From Taeniopygia guttata (Eukaryota > Chordata > Aves > Passeriformes > Estrildidae): a stretch of 64,000 nucleotides of DNA. The notes below the pieces were generated by a model, which was given only the letters and a program-made list of their open reading frames with translations, ran no database searches and was not told the DNA's origin. The translations under genes and the position numbers were made by a program. The stretch is from NCBI RefSeq assembly GCF_048771995.1, contig NC_133027.1:7498001-7562000 (forward strand). The letters are read 5' to 3'. Of the stretch, positions 1 through 14,109 are shown one piece after another. Numbering within the stretch: the stretch's first letter is position 1; each line of letters opens with the position of its first letter.

Positions 1-348
1 TATATTCAGAGAGTGAAATACAAGTGCAGCCCCGGGCACAGCCCAAGGGACTCTGCCTCAGCCTGTCTGGCACTTCAGTGCTCTGCCAGGCCACGGGCAC
101 ACGGCAGGGGCAGTCTGCAGGGTGCCTTGGGGCAAGTCTGTGATCAGGAGCCGTGGCTCACACACCTGCCTGCTCCCAGCCCTTGTCAGCTGAAATGTAG
201 ACACAGCCTGGGGTGCTGGAGAATGAGAACATGCTTGTGCCCAACCCAGCACAGCCTCTCGAGACAGAGGCTGAATGTGCCACATCTCCTACACCTGTGA
301 CTCACACACATGTACATAACAGAAGGCAGTCAACATCGTTTCAACATC

Positions 349-354
349 TTTATT
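349..354 (-). terminator. Possible minus-strand polyadenylation signal
   Basis: TTTATT on the plus strand reads AATAAA on the minus strand, and an overlapping plus-strand AATAAA sits at 356-361. The AT-rich, repeat-poor sequence at about 400-1900 looks like a long 3' UTR when read on the minus strand. No upstream coding exon was found, so this may be chance. Confidence 0.2.
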
Positions 355-738
355 AAATAAACTAGTAAGTACTTAAAATTGCCAGCCAAATGGGACCAAT
401 CTTCATTTAATGTGGCCAGACCTGTCTCCATGATTCATAACATCAAAAAGTCCAGCAAAAGCTGAGAAACACAGTGTGCCTGCTGTGGAGCCACTCACAC
501 AATCTCCTTTAAACTGAAAATGTACACAAAATGCAGTAGGTAGCAACCAGATTAAAAATGTCACACCAACTAGAACACCAAAATGTAATAGCAGAATGAA
601 TGGTCTCATACACACTTTATATTATATAAAAATGTTTGTTGAAAATACAAATTTCTCCCAACATCTCTGTAATGCTCACGTTAACACACCCATGTCGGAA
701 ACACAACATGAGTGACAAGTGGCATCATTTTTATAACC

Positions 739-812
739 ACAGAATCATTTAAGATGGAAAAGACTTCTAAGATCATCAAGTTCAACCATTAACTTAACAC
801 TGCCAAGCATTT
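739..812 (-). mobile_element. CR1 LINE 3'-end fragment
   Basis: The plus strand reads CAGAATCATTTAAGATGG and then AAGATCATCAAGTTCAACC. This is the reverse complement of the avian CR1 3' end (GGTTGGA...GATGATCTT...CTTCCAACC...ATGATTCT). It is a short, diverged fragment. Confidence 0.65.
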
Positions 813-3344
813 TTTGCATGTAAACACGACATAAAAGGCAGATATTTGAAGATAATTAGGTGTCTAAAGATGTAGTAGTCATAGTGCGGGCATTTCAAAT
901 GCACCTGGGCATCAAACTCCTTTGATTTCAACACAATTATTTTAAAAACTTTTCAACTCTGAATATTTTCTTACAGTTTTCCCCAGACATGAAATGTAAC
1001 TATCACAAAGTTACAGTAATTACCATCAGTTCAAAGCCCACGCATCTCTTTTAAAAGTTTAACTTCCTAAGTTGTGCAAAAACATCTATGACATTTAACA
1101 CTTACAAAAACCCAACTCTTAAAAGTGAGGAAATGGACAAGTCAGAACATTGCAAAGTTCATGATGTTCACACAGTAAAAAACATGTATTTTTATTATCC
1201 AACATGAAGAACTTGCACTGTATCACAGCAGACAGCCTAATACTGAAATTGCATAACACTCTTCTCAGCTTGGTGTGTAGATACAGCCAGGTGTGTAGAT
1301 ACTGGGTAGTGGAACAGATCAGTTGATGTGTGTGTTAATCAGACATTTATCATTATTCATGCCTGTATTTTGATGGAGTATTCATAAATACTAATTCTGA
1401 GTCAGCTTTGACCTGGCAATCCCCATGGAAGAGACTGACATCCTACTTGGCTGAACTTACTCAAAAGGCACATCCATCGTTTTAAACCTGAATGTATTTC
1501 TGGCCTTGTCAACCTGCTATCTCATTATCTCACTATTCACTCACAAAAGAAATGATGAATCATGAACACTGGGGTACAGGGAACCAAATACACTCTATAA
1601 AATTAACCTCATTATGTCAGTTGTGAGTAGCATGATGAAAATCTCTGAGGGTTACTCCAACACAAAAAAAGAAGCGTTGTGTTTTGTTGAAAATATTCAT
1701 TAACAGATACTTCAAGAAAAATCAGCTAAATCAGGGCTACAGGTGAATTTGTATTTGAGAGGTTTTGCTGTGTGACATTAATAGATGAGAATTGTGTCAT
1801 CTTTCACAAAGGTATTTTTGTGATCTGTTTTGATCATTAGGTCTAGAAAATACACCAAAGAGGTAGCATTTTATACTTAAACAGAACAAAACTGCTACAA
1901 AATCAAGTGAAAAATCTTACACCCAAACTAGCCACAGGATGAGGCTGTATTTTACCAATAACAAGAGGCCATCTATGTTATTTCTTGCAATGTCTGTGAT
2001 GCAGACCTACACTGGGAAAGGCATCAAGGTGCTCAGTATCACCACGTACAGACTGCACCACTGCCACCTGCAGTGCCCAGGTATGTGCAGGCAATCCCAC
2101 GATCCTGCTGTGTCCACACAGCCCCACCCATGTTCCAGTCCTCTCTATGTAGTGAGATTACTACAGATCATCCAGTGACCCCAGAATTTGCTCCCAAACC
2201 ACCTCCAGTGTTAGCATGAATTAAAAACCAAGGTGAACTTCTGTGCGAGGTACACACAAGGGTATTTCTAGGTGGGATAATTTTATTTTACAATCACTCT
2301 GTACAGAACTTTTCCATGTTCTTTCTGGTGTGGCTATTTTTCCCATACACAGATGTCCTTGAGGTATGTTTAAAGCCCAAACAGTGAACACTGCTTGCCA
2401 ACGTTGGGTTTTCCTGAACACGATACAGTTCTGATGTGTGTGAGACACAGACAATCTCATAATCACATGCCCTGTGGGCAGGAACACGCAGCAGAAACTC
2501 TACACAAAAGGTCCTGCTGCAAAACGGGGCAGAGCTGACAGTGGGTCAGGGCTTCAGATGACCAATGTCCACTGCTGAGAACAGCTGCTGCAGAAATTTG
2601 CTTTGCCTGTACTACATTGATAAGGCAGTGTTTCCCAGAAGAGTCAATCAAATAAAGTTCTTAAAGAAGAACAAAGTAGTGGGATGTCAATTAAATGAGA
2701 CGAGATATTTGCAAGCTGATTTATGCAAAGAGTGTTTGTTACCCTGAGCAGCACAATGGCTTGTCAATCTTCCTGAGCTGTGTGTTCTGTGTGTTGCAGA
2801 TTCCCTTGGAAAGGCTCCCTTCTTGTAGGTGTTGCTGTCTTCTGCTGGGCATGTCTAGCATTTACCTTTTTTTATAGAAAGAGCCATTGCAGCTGTCTGG
2901 TCCCAGCTCCCAGCCCAGGTTTCTGCCTAGTAATCCCCACATCAAAGACAAACCTTGAAGTCAGACACCCATCTGTTTCAATGCAGCTATTTTGGTACAA
3001 TAAGTACTATCTAATAAAAATTGTATCAACTGAAGTGGTCTAAAAACATAATTAAGTCCTCTGGCTAAGCATGGAAAATTACTTTGAAACATGATCTTTC
3101 ATTCTATAATTGAATGTAAGATCAAGCATTTTTTAAATATCCCTTTAATAAATTTCAATTACTTTTCTGAGAAGTGACCAGTTCTAAGAATGTCCAGTGC
3201 AAGCTGGTGATCAGAATGCAAGTGGATGTAAATGGTTCCAGAGCTGTACCAGCTCATTCTTCACAGTAAGGAGTATCTTGTACAAAATGCTGACTGTCCT
3301 CTGGTGTCAGTGAATTCCACCCATGGGAGGGCACCATTTTGGTG

Positions 3345-3608
3345 GTGCCAAGCATTAGGACAAGAGACAAAAGGCAGAATCTCATGCACAGGAAGTTCCA
3401 CCTACACATGAGGAAGAACTTCCTTCCTGTGCCATGACTGAGCACTGGAACAGACTGTCCAGAGAGCCTGTGGAGTTCCCCTCACTGGAGATATTCCAGA
3501 AATGTCTGAATGCAAACCTGTGCCATGTGCTCTGGGATGACCCTGCTTGAGCAGGAAGTCGAACCAGATGAGCCACTACAGTCCCTCCCAGCCTGACCAT
3601 TCTGAGAT
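3345..3608 (+). mobile_element. CR1 LINE 3' fragment
   Basis: Sense-strand CR1 tail. Markers in order are GGAAGTTCCACCTACACATG, AGGAAGAACTTCCTTCCTGT, GAGCACTGGAACAGACTG, TGACCCTGCTTGAGCAGG and a diverged CCTCCCAGCCTGACCATTCT end. It is 5'-truncated, as most CR1 copies are. Confidence 0.9.
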
Positions 3609-4279
3609 TTACCTGACCATCACCCAGAAGCTGGAAAAGCAAGTAACATTTTGATTGACACCATCTTTTAGTTGTCATTCATATATACACAGGAAAAGGT
3701 ATCAAAGATCTAGACACACAAAAAATGAATTGCTAAAGACGAAAATTAACTGGCATGATCAATCCTAGGGAAGCAAATGAGTTCAAGTTCAAACATTGTT
3801 ATGGGGGGAGTTGGACAAATTACCAGCCCGGCCCTAAGAACCATGAATCTAGGAAGGGTGTGAATTCTCTGGGACTATTCGACACAAGACCATTGAACAA
3901 GAATGCTACCAAAGCTTCCAAAATACATGACAAAACTGCTAATTAATGCACCTACATGCCAGAAGTGATCCTGGCAATTTCTTCTTCTGACTTCCTACTT
4001 TAATGGAGGCTGCAGGATTTTCACTAAATAATTCCTGTTTGAATTAGAACCAATTTAAAGATTTCTCAGGGAGATGAACTGATTGCAATTATTGATTGGT
4101 GTTAATTTATGAATCAGAATTGCCAGTTCACATGTATTCCTTGTTTTAAGGTGAACTTGCAAAATTTCACTTTCCAGGTATAATACCTTTATGTCTCTTG
4201 GTGAGCTAACAGATCAATTCAATTGTCCTATCAATTTTTTACTCCCCATGTAAGTAGCAAACCATCCCTTAACCCCTGC

Positions 4280-4990
4280 TGACTAAATTAGGCATTTTTT
4301 ATTCAGAAAGGTCTCCCAGCACTTCTACCATCCTCATGTCTTTCCAGCATTGTAGACTACAGAACTGAGCACACTGTTTTTGCAATATCTGTGTGAGACC
4401 TCTGGCCCTCCTCTCTTCTCCTCAGTGCTCCTGTTTATATATTCATGGATTGCAATCAGCTTTTTGGCCAAAGATCAGCTCAGAGCACGTGTTCAGTTGA
4501 TAACCAGCCACCACTCCCCAAGTCTGTTTCAAAGTCACTGCTTCACATGACAAAGTGCTCCTATCTGTAAGCACAGGAGTCACTCTTTGCTCCTTCACCT
4601 TCAAGTTTGTAAAGAGTTTTATAGTAACTGAAACACATTTTTTACTTGTGACAATATTACATAGTGATCCCTCTTACTGTGTATCAATGATTTATGGGAT
4701 GAAAACATTTATTTAGATGTAGCTATTGATTCTTATCACCTTAATATCTTCCTCCACTGATAAAAACATCACAGTGGGGCTGACACCAGCCCATTTTAAG
4801 GTCTACTGGAAAGTCCTCTATTGAATAAGCCAATTTTAGATCCATTGGCATAATTTTTTTGTATATTTTGAAGTTTCTTATTCAGGGTACCATGAATTCC
4901 TTGCAGACCTTGATGGAAAACCTCACGATTCTCCATAAATGTTAGCCAGCCATCCACACACAGACTCCTTGAGAGCCAGCTTGACAAGAT
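4280..4990 (-). repeat. Old interspersed repeat, probably antisense CR1
   Basis: Phrases such as ACTGAGCACACTGTTTTTGC, TTTGGCCAAAGATCAGCTCA and CAATTTTAGATCCATTGGCA resemble the upstream part of avian CR1 read antisense. The match is from memory and the copy is strongly diverged, so the boundaries are approximate. Confidence 0.35.
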
Positions 4991-5014
4991 TTTCTACTGA
5001 TGACTCCAAAATTG

Positions 5015-5157
5015 CCTGTCAATGTTTAAAAGGCATTTGGACAATGCCTTTAATAATGCCCTGTAATTTTTGGCCAGCTCTGAAGTGATCAGGCAGTTGG
5101 GCCAGATGATAGTTGTAGGTCCCTTCTAACTGAAATAGTCTATTCCATTTCTATGAC
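5015..5157 (+). mobile_element. CR1 LINE 3'-end fragment
   Basis: The sequence runs from CAATGTTTAAAAGGCATTTG through GATCAGGCAGTTGGGCCAG to GTAGGTCCCTTCTAACTG and a TCTATTCCATTTCTATGAC tail. This is a sense CR1 3' end of the type that carries the GTTTAAGAGGCATTTGGA segment. Confidence 0.9.
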
Positions 5158-8100
5158 ATCCTAAATAAGAATTTTGTCTCTATTGCCAAAAACACATGAG
5201 AAAGACCAGCTGAACAAGGTACAACATAACATTATACATTTCAGAACTGTAATACTCACAAAAAACAAGAGTTAGAATTTGTTTTAAAATGTTTTGAACA
5301 CTAAAAACGCTCACTCATTTTGACCTGAGTTTTTTTAACATTATAATCTAAGGTCTTTATACTTATACAGTCTTTATACTATGGCACACATACATCTGTA
5401 TTAGAGATGTCTTCCTTGTATACATCTAAAAACAGGAAAACAAATTGTAAAAATCCACCCTAATCCATCTTAAATGTCTAAGCGTTGATCCCATATTTAA
5501 GCTAATACTGTAATCTGTTGTATAAGATATGCATCATTGTTTAAAAATATATATAGTATGCTGATGTTTTCTTCTAAGTTGGTTCCCCAGCTCTCTGGCA
5601 AACAACAGGGAGAAAAGCATCCATGGGTTGTGGCTTCTCACCATAAAAAAGTCTTAAGTGCCTTCCTCATATGAGGGGCCTGTCATCAAATCCATCCTCA
5701 CTCAGCTAGGCCAAAAGAAGCATTTCTAAATTCCCAAATGCTTCTTCACAAGAAGTAGTAAAAGGAAGGTTCAGCTAAACCATTTTTTGACTTTTAAATC
5801 CAAGAGCCATGAATCGTTTGCAAGGGAAGAAGTATCTCCATCCTCTTGTGCAGCACTGTCACTACTTCAGTGTAAGGTGGATTCTTTAAATACTTCACCC
5901 TGGTAGTGCCTGTGACATTCAAGTTGATACCTTCATTAGGATACAATGTAGTTCTGATGGATCCTGTTCAGTGACAGGTTTATACAGGCTATGCTCAGAA
6001 GTTACCTTGGCTAGTGATAGTGATTCATTTTCTGATAAGAAACTAATTATAAAAGTTTGAAATTTGCAAATGTTCAGCGGAAGGGCAACAGTACTTCCTT
6101 TAAAAGTCATGCACAGTGTATTAGTAACTATATTTATAACAATAATCCTTTCCCCATGTATAGACCCTTGTCTTCCTATTCAAAGGAAAATGCACTCATT
6201 GTGCACCTCAGCCCTGGAATGATTGTCCACCCACCACTAAATAACTGTGCACCAAAAATGTTCTTTAGTACCAAGTTTCAAGAAGGAAATTTTTTGTCTT
6301 TCCTAGGGAAAAAAAAGTCAAGCAAATTTATTCTGAGATCACTTGTACAAACAAATGACAGCACCACTAGAGAGTCCTCATCACAGCAGTGTTATACATA
6401 TGACCATGCTAACAAGATAAATTTGTCCCAGTCCATTATTGCAATGGAGAGATTGAGAGTTTGCTACGGGAGGGTCCCCAAACTGTGCACTACTGGGAAG
6501 CTGGACAGGGCAGAAACATGACAAGGAAACAGAAATAAATGCTTCCTCTTGTTCCCACAGGCAAGTCTTCTTTTCTCTTCTCTACAAGCACCCAAATGCT
6601 TCAGCTCCCTACACCACTGCAAAACTCAAGGCCTGCTGCAGTGCCAGATCACAAGTGGCTGTTGATCGTTCCATCACCCTGCACTTCCATCCTGTTGTCC
6701 TGATGTCCTTCACAACTTCTTCCCTCCTTCCCTTTCTTTTCTTTCACGTCAGATTTTCAGCCCAGTTCATAGTGCAGACACTGCAACATTTCTACACCCA
6801 GGATATAGCAATGCAGAGGCAAGAGGAAATAGCTGGGAATGTCCCTGCATCCCCTGTTTCAGCCCTGTCTAATCACACTGTAGCACCTCCAGTGACTGTG
6901 ACAAGCAATTATGCTGCAGCCTAAGAAACATTTGCAAATCAGGGCTGCACTCATATATTCTTTTGGATGTGCTAAAAATCTCCACTGCTTCATCCTCTGA
7001 GGAAGCAATCTGAAAACAAGTCTCAGCTTAGTGTACTGCTAGAATGTGCTTAAGAAGCTGCAAAACAAGTAGCACTAAAAATTCTATCAAAAACTTTCAT
7101 ATGACTAAACAAATATATTAGAAAATTCTTCTAGAAGTCTATTACAACTTGTTGAAGTATTGAAAAAAAAAAACTAGAAGAAGAAGGGTGGCCCTATGCA
7201 CAGTAAGAGACCAAAAGGAGGGTGCAGTGGAAGGGGAAGCACATTGGGGACATCAATTTATCCACGGTGTGTCAGACAGTGTCCGGCTCCTCCTGGATGC
7301 CAGACTCCTTGATGTCGAAACCAGAGAACACTTTGCATTTGTCTGACTTTTATCAGCTGACACCCTCTTGGCCTGTATTGTACAGCAGTTTCTCAAGGGA
7401 AAAAGAAGAGCTAAGATAAGTATTGCCCTAGTGGCCCCTGCTTTTTCAACACAGCTACTTGTCCACAAGACGTACAGAGGTGTCCAAAACCTTAAGTGAA
7501 TGTGGCAGGCACTGAAGACTGGGAGCTATTCTTATCTCACTGCTCTCTATAAACACAATGGCCAACCAGGTCCCTTACAGCCTCATACAGCTGTCAGCAT
7601 CTAAATGCTTTGTAGCCTTCAAATGGGCCAGTCCTACAGTGACAGACTGAATAATAGAAAGATTACAGGTTGTGTAACTCCATTACAGTATGGAGGTGCT
7701 TTGCAATCAGTCAATGTTTCTTTTCACACTCCTGCAGGGAAAAATCCCAGCCCAGGCTCTTATTGCTCTTTTGCTGTAAGGCAAATAATTTCTCAGCTCT
7801 CCATCACCTCTGGATCCCGTGTTTATAGCTCCATGCTCTCTCAGGTCCAGTCTACTTTGTTTCCTATTGTTTTCCCAAATCCTTTAGAAATGTTTGAATC
7901 TGAAGAGGAGCTTTGAATGTCCTACGATAGCAAGTCTTAGGAAAGCATTTCAGAAATGGTTCTGCAGTTTTAAGAAATCAATGTACTGCAAGCTTTAGGT
8001 ACTTTATTGAAAAACAGTGAATCGTTACAATCAAGTCCCCTGTTCTTTACAGCAGAGAAGGACTGAGCCATTATTCTGTTTACATTGCTTATATAACCAA

Positions 8101-9284
8101 TCAAATCAAGACTGGTTAGAGAAAGACAGAAAACCTAATAAAAACTAAAGAACATAGTGGTTTTCCACCATTTATCTTAATTTAAATGGTTTGTTCTCAA
8201 AAGGTGAACATTTTTTTGAGGTCTGGAAAATAATAGCTCTTCTACAGAGTTGGTATAGCCTATATATAATATATATAGGTGGGTAATCCAATAGATAAGT
8301 GGAAAGGTAAATATAGGGAATAAGGAATTTAAAAGCCCATGAATTTTTAGCCTCAACTTTTCTAGAGGCTCGCTTCATGCCCTGGACACAGCATTCCCCT
8401 TCTGAATGTCCCTGTCTTTTAAAGGGGAGTAAACAAAAAATAGGGTTTTTTTCCTTTTCCAAAGCAACTTATGAATGAAGTGAGTAGCTCTTTGATCAGA
8501 TTCAGCTTTCTAAGTTGTCCACAGGGGACTAATGATGGCAGTTTTTCATGACTGTATCAACTCCAAATTTGCATTTGACTCATTCACATTTAAAACTCCC
8601 ACACCCTCAGCCAGGGACTGCAAAAAATATTGAAAACGAGATAAGCTTTATATCCCGTTTCACAAAGAACAAATCTTAATAGCACAGGTAAGGATCATTT
8701 TCTAACGAGGCATTTCCACCCTGTTCCAATGACTTTTGGACATCTCTTCTTACAGTTACAGGCCCTGGAAGTCCTCAGTGTTAAGACATAAAAGGTCAGG
8801 ACTCTTGAGTTCCAGGCAGGAACAGGTAGGACATGACAAAATGGGCAAAGCCAGATGACAGCCCTCAGCTGTGCTGTGCAGGAGCACTGCCCACTGACCT
8901 AAGCAAGCATCTGAGCCTGTAACTGCTGTTTATTTGACTGAAGATGAGGTGCAAATGATGGCAGAAGAAATTCAAAGGATAGAATAAACTTAAAGCTATC
9001 AACTGGGCTGTCTGTGTTCTCCAAAATCTCCCCTGACAGAGAGGAGCAGACATAGCCATAGTTTTCCAGAGTTGTTGCCAGCTGGCCACTGAGAGAGACA
9101 AGGGTGTGGGGAGCTAGTCACCCAGGCAGGGTGACACAGGAGCAGCTCCTGCTCTCCTCAGTGGACAGACACTGCCAGAGAGTGACCTCAAGCACAAGCC
9201 AAGGTCAGGTGTTTCAGCATGACATTGCAGAAAAGTGTTCATCTCTGTGAATGGCCTATGGAGCCCCTACAGAGAGAGATTTGG

Positions 9285-9972
9285 AGGCACTAGTGGATGA
9301 ACAGATGGACATGACCTGTTAATGTATGTTTTTAGCCCAGAAACCAACCACGCCCTGAGCTGCATCAGGAACGTGGCCAGCAGGTCAAGGGAGGTGCTTT
9401 TCTCACTGCTCTCATGAGATCCTCACTTGGATGCAGTACTGCATCCAGTTCTTTGGTCTCCTGCACAGGAAAGATATTGGGCCTGTCAGAGTGGATCCAG
9501 GGGAGATCTGAGATCACAAAAAATGTCAGAGGGCTGGAGCACCTCTCTTGTGCAGACACACTGAGGAAGTTGGGGTTGTTCAGCCTGAAGAAAAGAAAAC
9601 TCCAAGGAGACCTTACTGTGTATGTTTCAATACTTAAAAGTTTCAATACATGAAACCCTTAAAGTTTCAATACATTAAAAAGACAGACTTTTTTTACCAA
9701 GGTCAGTAGTGACAAGATGAAGGTCAACAGTTTATACTGAATGAAGGCAGGTTTAGATTGGATGTAAGGAAGAAATTCTTCTCTGTGAGGGTGGTGAGGC
9801 ACTGGCATGGGCCAGAGAAGCTCTGGATGCCCCACACCCACACATTGGAAGGGTTCAAGGCCAGGTTGGGTGGGATTTAGAGCAACCTGGTCTAGTGAAA
9901 GGTGTCCCTGTCCACAGCAGGGGGTGGAAATAGCATTCTTTAAGGTCTCTTCCAACCCATGATCCTATAATA
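9285..9972 (+). mobile_element. CR1 LINE fragment, about 0.7 kb
   Basis: This is one of the longer CR1 copies here. It includes GTGGCCAGCAGGTCAAGGG, a GGGCTGGAGCACCTCTCTTG segment, GTTGGGGTTGTTCAGCCTGA, TGGGATTTAGAGCAACCTGG, GTCCCTGTCCACAGCAGGGG and a CTCTTCCAACCCATGATCC end. A local run of repeated AAGTTTCAATAC words interrupts it at about 9612-9680. Confidence 0.9.
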
Positions 9973-12900
9973 TAGATACAGAGTTGGGAGCAGCCTATGA
10001 GTTTCAGACTCAGATCCTCAATCTCCAAAACAAAATCTGTGGGAAAGGCTTTTTCATCAAAATTACAGCTTTTACAAATAAAATAATTTATTTCAGTCCT
10101 TCAGACTGAAAATTGTATGTTTCAGTCTGAAAATGGCAACACTTGATGATGATGCATCAGGATCTTGTCCTCTGTGGGACCCACCTTCTATTTTCTTTTA
10201 TGTACTCTAGATATGGCTACATTGCACCTCCAAAAGTATGAGATGCTCCTGCCTTCTTGAAAAATCCCTGCTTGTAGCAAAACCAGAAGTGTATCCATAG
10301 AAGAGAACAAAAATGTAAGTTCCCAAAACTGCAATCCCTATATAGTATTTTAGTGCAATTTCCAAACAACTACATGTTTGGTTTGTGTTTGGGTTGGTTT
10401 TTTTCTAACGCAGTGTAAAATATTTCAACACAAAGCTGCTGCTTTCAAAGTTGCAACAGCAGCAACTTCAACAGGTTAGGGAGTAGCAAAATACATTTTC
10501 ACTTTGGTCATTAAAAACTAGATAAAGCCAAGGCATCTGGGAATGTCTTTTTTTTGCAACAATCACTGATTGGAAAATGAACTAATCAAGTGTTAGGTCT
10601 CTTCTGCTGTCCAGCACGAAACCACCTTTAAAAAACAAATCTTCCATTTCTAACTGAGAAAAAAGTAAGAGAAGCCAGTCTTGGAAAATCAAGGTTGTCA
10701 CATCATTAAATGTGCAAAGGGGAGTGAATTAGAGCAGGAAGAACTAAGAATCAAATAACTATGCAGGATTAAATGGAAAATATCTGGAAGGAATAACCAC
10801 ACTTGGGGTATCATGAGAGACAGAAGGAGATCTACAAATCAAATGTACCTCACAATTACTGCTGTAACACCGAATTTTAGAAGTCCCAGAGTTTTGGATG
10901 GGAGAGAAAGGACTACACTGCCTAAGTACCTGGACCTGCTATCTTAGCTGCAAAGATCCTCTAGCTCTGCCTGATGACACCACGGCTACAACATTTAAGA
11001 TCCCTCACACTGAGCGATGTGCAAGGGAGTACAAACTTCTGCAGCCAGCAGTCTTGTGGGAAAAAAAAATATTACTAAAGATTTACAGTGCCCTTGAGTA
11101 AGTAAAGCTAAATAATACGTCTCCAATTGAGAGATGTTGCTTTCAATATAAAGCCCCCCCACCCCCTGGCCCTGGTTCAGCAAGACTCAGCAGAACTCCT
11201 GCCAACACCAAGCTGCTGCTTCCCATGGCAGAGCGCGCGTCCTCCGAGGCCGCCTGCTCAGCTGCTTCCCAGCGCCAAAAATGGGGCCCATGTCAGCTCC
11301 TTGGCAATGCCCTCCCCAGGGATCTCCCACACGCACCCCTGCAGCACTTGGACCAACACTCACCAACAGGAGATCACAAGCCTGCAGAGATCTCCTGCAC
11401 AGCATCTGCTCAGGTAATGCACCCGAGGTGTGGGGTATTAAACACATCCCTGCTGTGCATCCACTGCGGAGGGATGACACCACGTGTTGTCCAATTAGGA
11501 AAATATTCCCCCTTCCACACGTCCTACCTAGCTGAACTGCCTGACCTAGGAACTGTATTCAGCTCTTTATCTAATCAATAGAAAGAGAGACATACCCACA
11601 ATCTAACTATTTAGGTAACCCAAGGTAACTAAACTCTCAATTTAGACTTCTTAATTAGGTAAATATGGTGATGTCAGTTCTATTTTGTCAATAAAGGGAG
11701 ACAAGCCTATCACTGGTGCCAGCTGATAAGAGCTTCTCTTTGGCTGGTGTAGGATCATTTGTACATTTTACACTAACAAATACTATTTATTGCACAGTTT
11801 TTTCAATGATTCTTTGATTTTTGGCTGCATAAATTACTAGAAAATTACGTCATTCTTGTAAGGACCTGGAATTCTAATGTTCAAGAATTGATGCAAATCT
11901 TTCAGGTCTAAGTCCTCAAATACAGGTATGAGCTGTAAGCAGGGCACACTGGAATCCCTGAAGATAAGTGGAAATAGGTTCCAGAAAAAATACCTTGTTT
12001 GAAACTGCAGTCTAATTTTCTAAAAGATGGCACTTTTTTGGATCAGCTCTAAGCTTTTAAAAACTTGATTAACAGAGGCTATTAGTTCTCTGGTAGTTCA
12101 GATAATCTGCTTTGTGAGCTTTTTTTTTTTAAATATCTTGAAATCCACTTCCTCAAGGCTTTGGTGAGGTAGGAATAAGAAGTTTAATTATCCACTAGCA
12201 GTTTTATTTCTGTGCACAATAGGAAGAGAGAATGATGCTATAATCCCACCATGAAAGGAAATCCTGTAAAGGTTAGCACACTTAAGGGGAGAAACTTCCA
12301 ACTAGTCAAACCAAGGCTTCACAGCTGAAGTTGCCAGTAAGAACACTGCTGAAATAGTTCAGGTTCTTTTCTGATTTACTTACCCACTTTGAATAACATC
12401 TGACACCACAAGTGATTTCAGTGAAACCAGTGAGCACCACACACAACAACACAGCAAAGGAGGAGCAACTGGGAAACTTGAGGCTACACTTTATTACACT
12501 AATCCTTTTCCATCAGGCAACAATCTGATGCGTTCATTTTTAACTCACTTATTCTGTGGCTGAACCTGCTACTTTTTCTCTTACAAATCTCTGAACCTTT
12601 TTATTCATCAAATCATTTTCTCATATCAATAGCCTCTTACAGTGAGTCCCACTGTACTTGCAAACATTAATCGTATGACAATTTTGAGGGACATAGCCCC
12701 ATTTTCTATCAAATTTACAAAATGAAAGAGTAAGTAATACACTTGGCATCAGTCACTAAGCTGGCAAAAAAATGTGTAGGAGAAATCTTTTCTTCTCAGA
12801 CTTCTGCTTTTGGACTCTGACCACTATTATCACTGCTAAAGGCCAAAGTCACTGCTAAAATAATTCCAGGGATAACTAATCTATAATTAAATAAGCAAAG

Positions 12901-14109
12901 ATGAGAATTTTTATCTCTTTACTGACAGAGTTTAAGACTTGCAGATTGTTTCTAAGGGGCGGCAAAAGACCACATTCCTCAGGGAGGACTAAAACTACTT
13001 TTTGCAGTAGCTTTTTTTCTTTTTTGCAAAGAAAAAAGATGTTTCTAAGTGCTTAGTTGCTACCAAGATCTCCACAGAAGCAAAAGACTTTCATACTTTC
13101 AAACCAGGGCATTAAATAAAAAAAATCCAAAAAATTGGCAGTCCCCAAAAGATGGAGAGACGTCACACTCCTCTGGTATATTGTATCTTGGGAACATGCT
13201 TGATTAAAGAATTAAATTCCTTCTAGGTAAGCAAGATTTAGCTGGCTTTAAATCAAGGTTCAATTATAATGTCTGTTACAATACAATTCTTATTAATGAT
13301 AGTTCTAATTGCAGTATTCACTATCCTCTTCCAAATCCAGCTAGACAGCTTCCTGGAGACAAAGAATTTTGATTAAATGCCTTACTTAGTTCAATTTTCC
13401 TCTCAGCTACATGCAGAGCTCCAACTCGAAGTAGTAAAGATCTTTCTGAAAGTGGGACCAGAGAAATAACATCGTCCTGTACTCACCTGGCACAAATGCT
13501 TGCACAAGGCTGATGCTCATCCAGTCATGTTCACAGACAAACAGATGACACTCTGTAAAGCTACTCTGAATTAAACTTAGTCTTTTTGAGAGTATGTCAC
13601 TACAGACAAATCTCTGGCTATTACTATGTACACTTAAAGCTGGGTTGATTTCAATCCAAGAAAAATAGGCAGATCTTTTTGGCAAGGATTATTTCAAGGG
13701 AATTGCATTACATTTCTATTGTGTTAAATGGAAAATAGTGGTTTTAATAATGATAAATCAAGCATATTCTATGAATTACTGTTCAACTATATCTATGCAG
13801 TATGCTTTTGTTATATAAAGAGCTTTCAACTTCACAGACATAACTGTAATTCTCAACACTACACCACTGCCAAAGCTGAAGAAACAATATAAAGTAATTC
13901 TGGCAATATATGGGAAAAGAAGACGATATGAATTTGTCCTCACACCACAAGGAAAAGAACAATTAATCATTTGTTCTGCTTTAAATAAAACCCTGCTTCC
14001 TAAAACAGAATGAATTTGTACAGCTCAGCTGCAATAAATGGAGTAGTATTCATTCATTTCAATGTGGAATTTCGCTTCACGTATTAAAAAAAATAATAAA
14101 AAAATCAAC

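Noticed and set aside
403-615. 70-codon minus-strand open frame with a hydrophobic N-terminus
   Set aside because: No family match. The block looks like noncoding 3' sequence.
2930-2965. Minus-strand FVFDVG, similar to the FKBP1B end IFDVELL
   Set aside because: Only four residues match, and the preceding PPNAT segment and the following ELLNLE are absent.
6057-6521. 154-codon plus-strand open frame
   Set aside because: No recognisable motif or codon bias, in intronic AT-rich DNA.
8172-8222. Minus-strand translation ending ENKPFKLR, reminiscent of FKBP1B exon 3 (RNKPFKFR)
   Set aside because: The flanking residues do not follow the FKBP sequence, a stop comes immediately after, and no splice sites fit. 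Taken as coincidence.
9241-9275. Plus-strand GGCCTATGGAGCCCC resembling the FKBP codons AYGA
   Set aside because: Wrong strand for FKBP1B, with no neighbouring FKBP residues. It lies just upstream of a CR1 copy.
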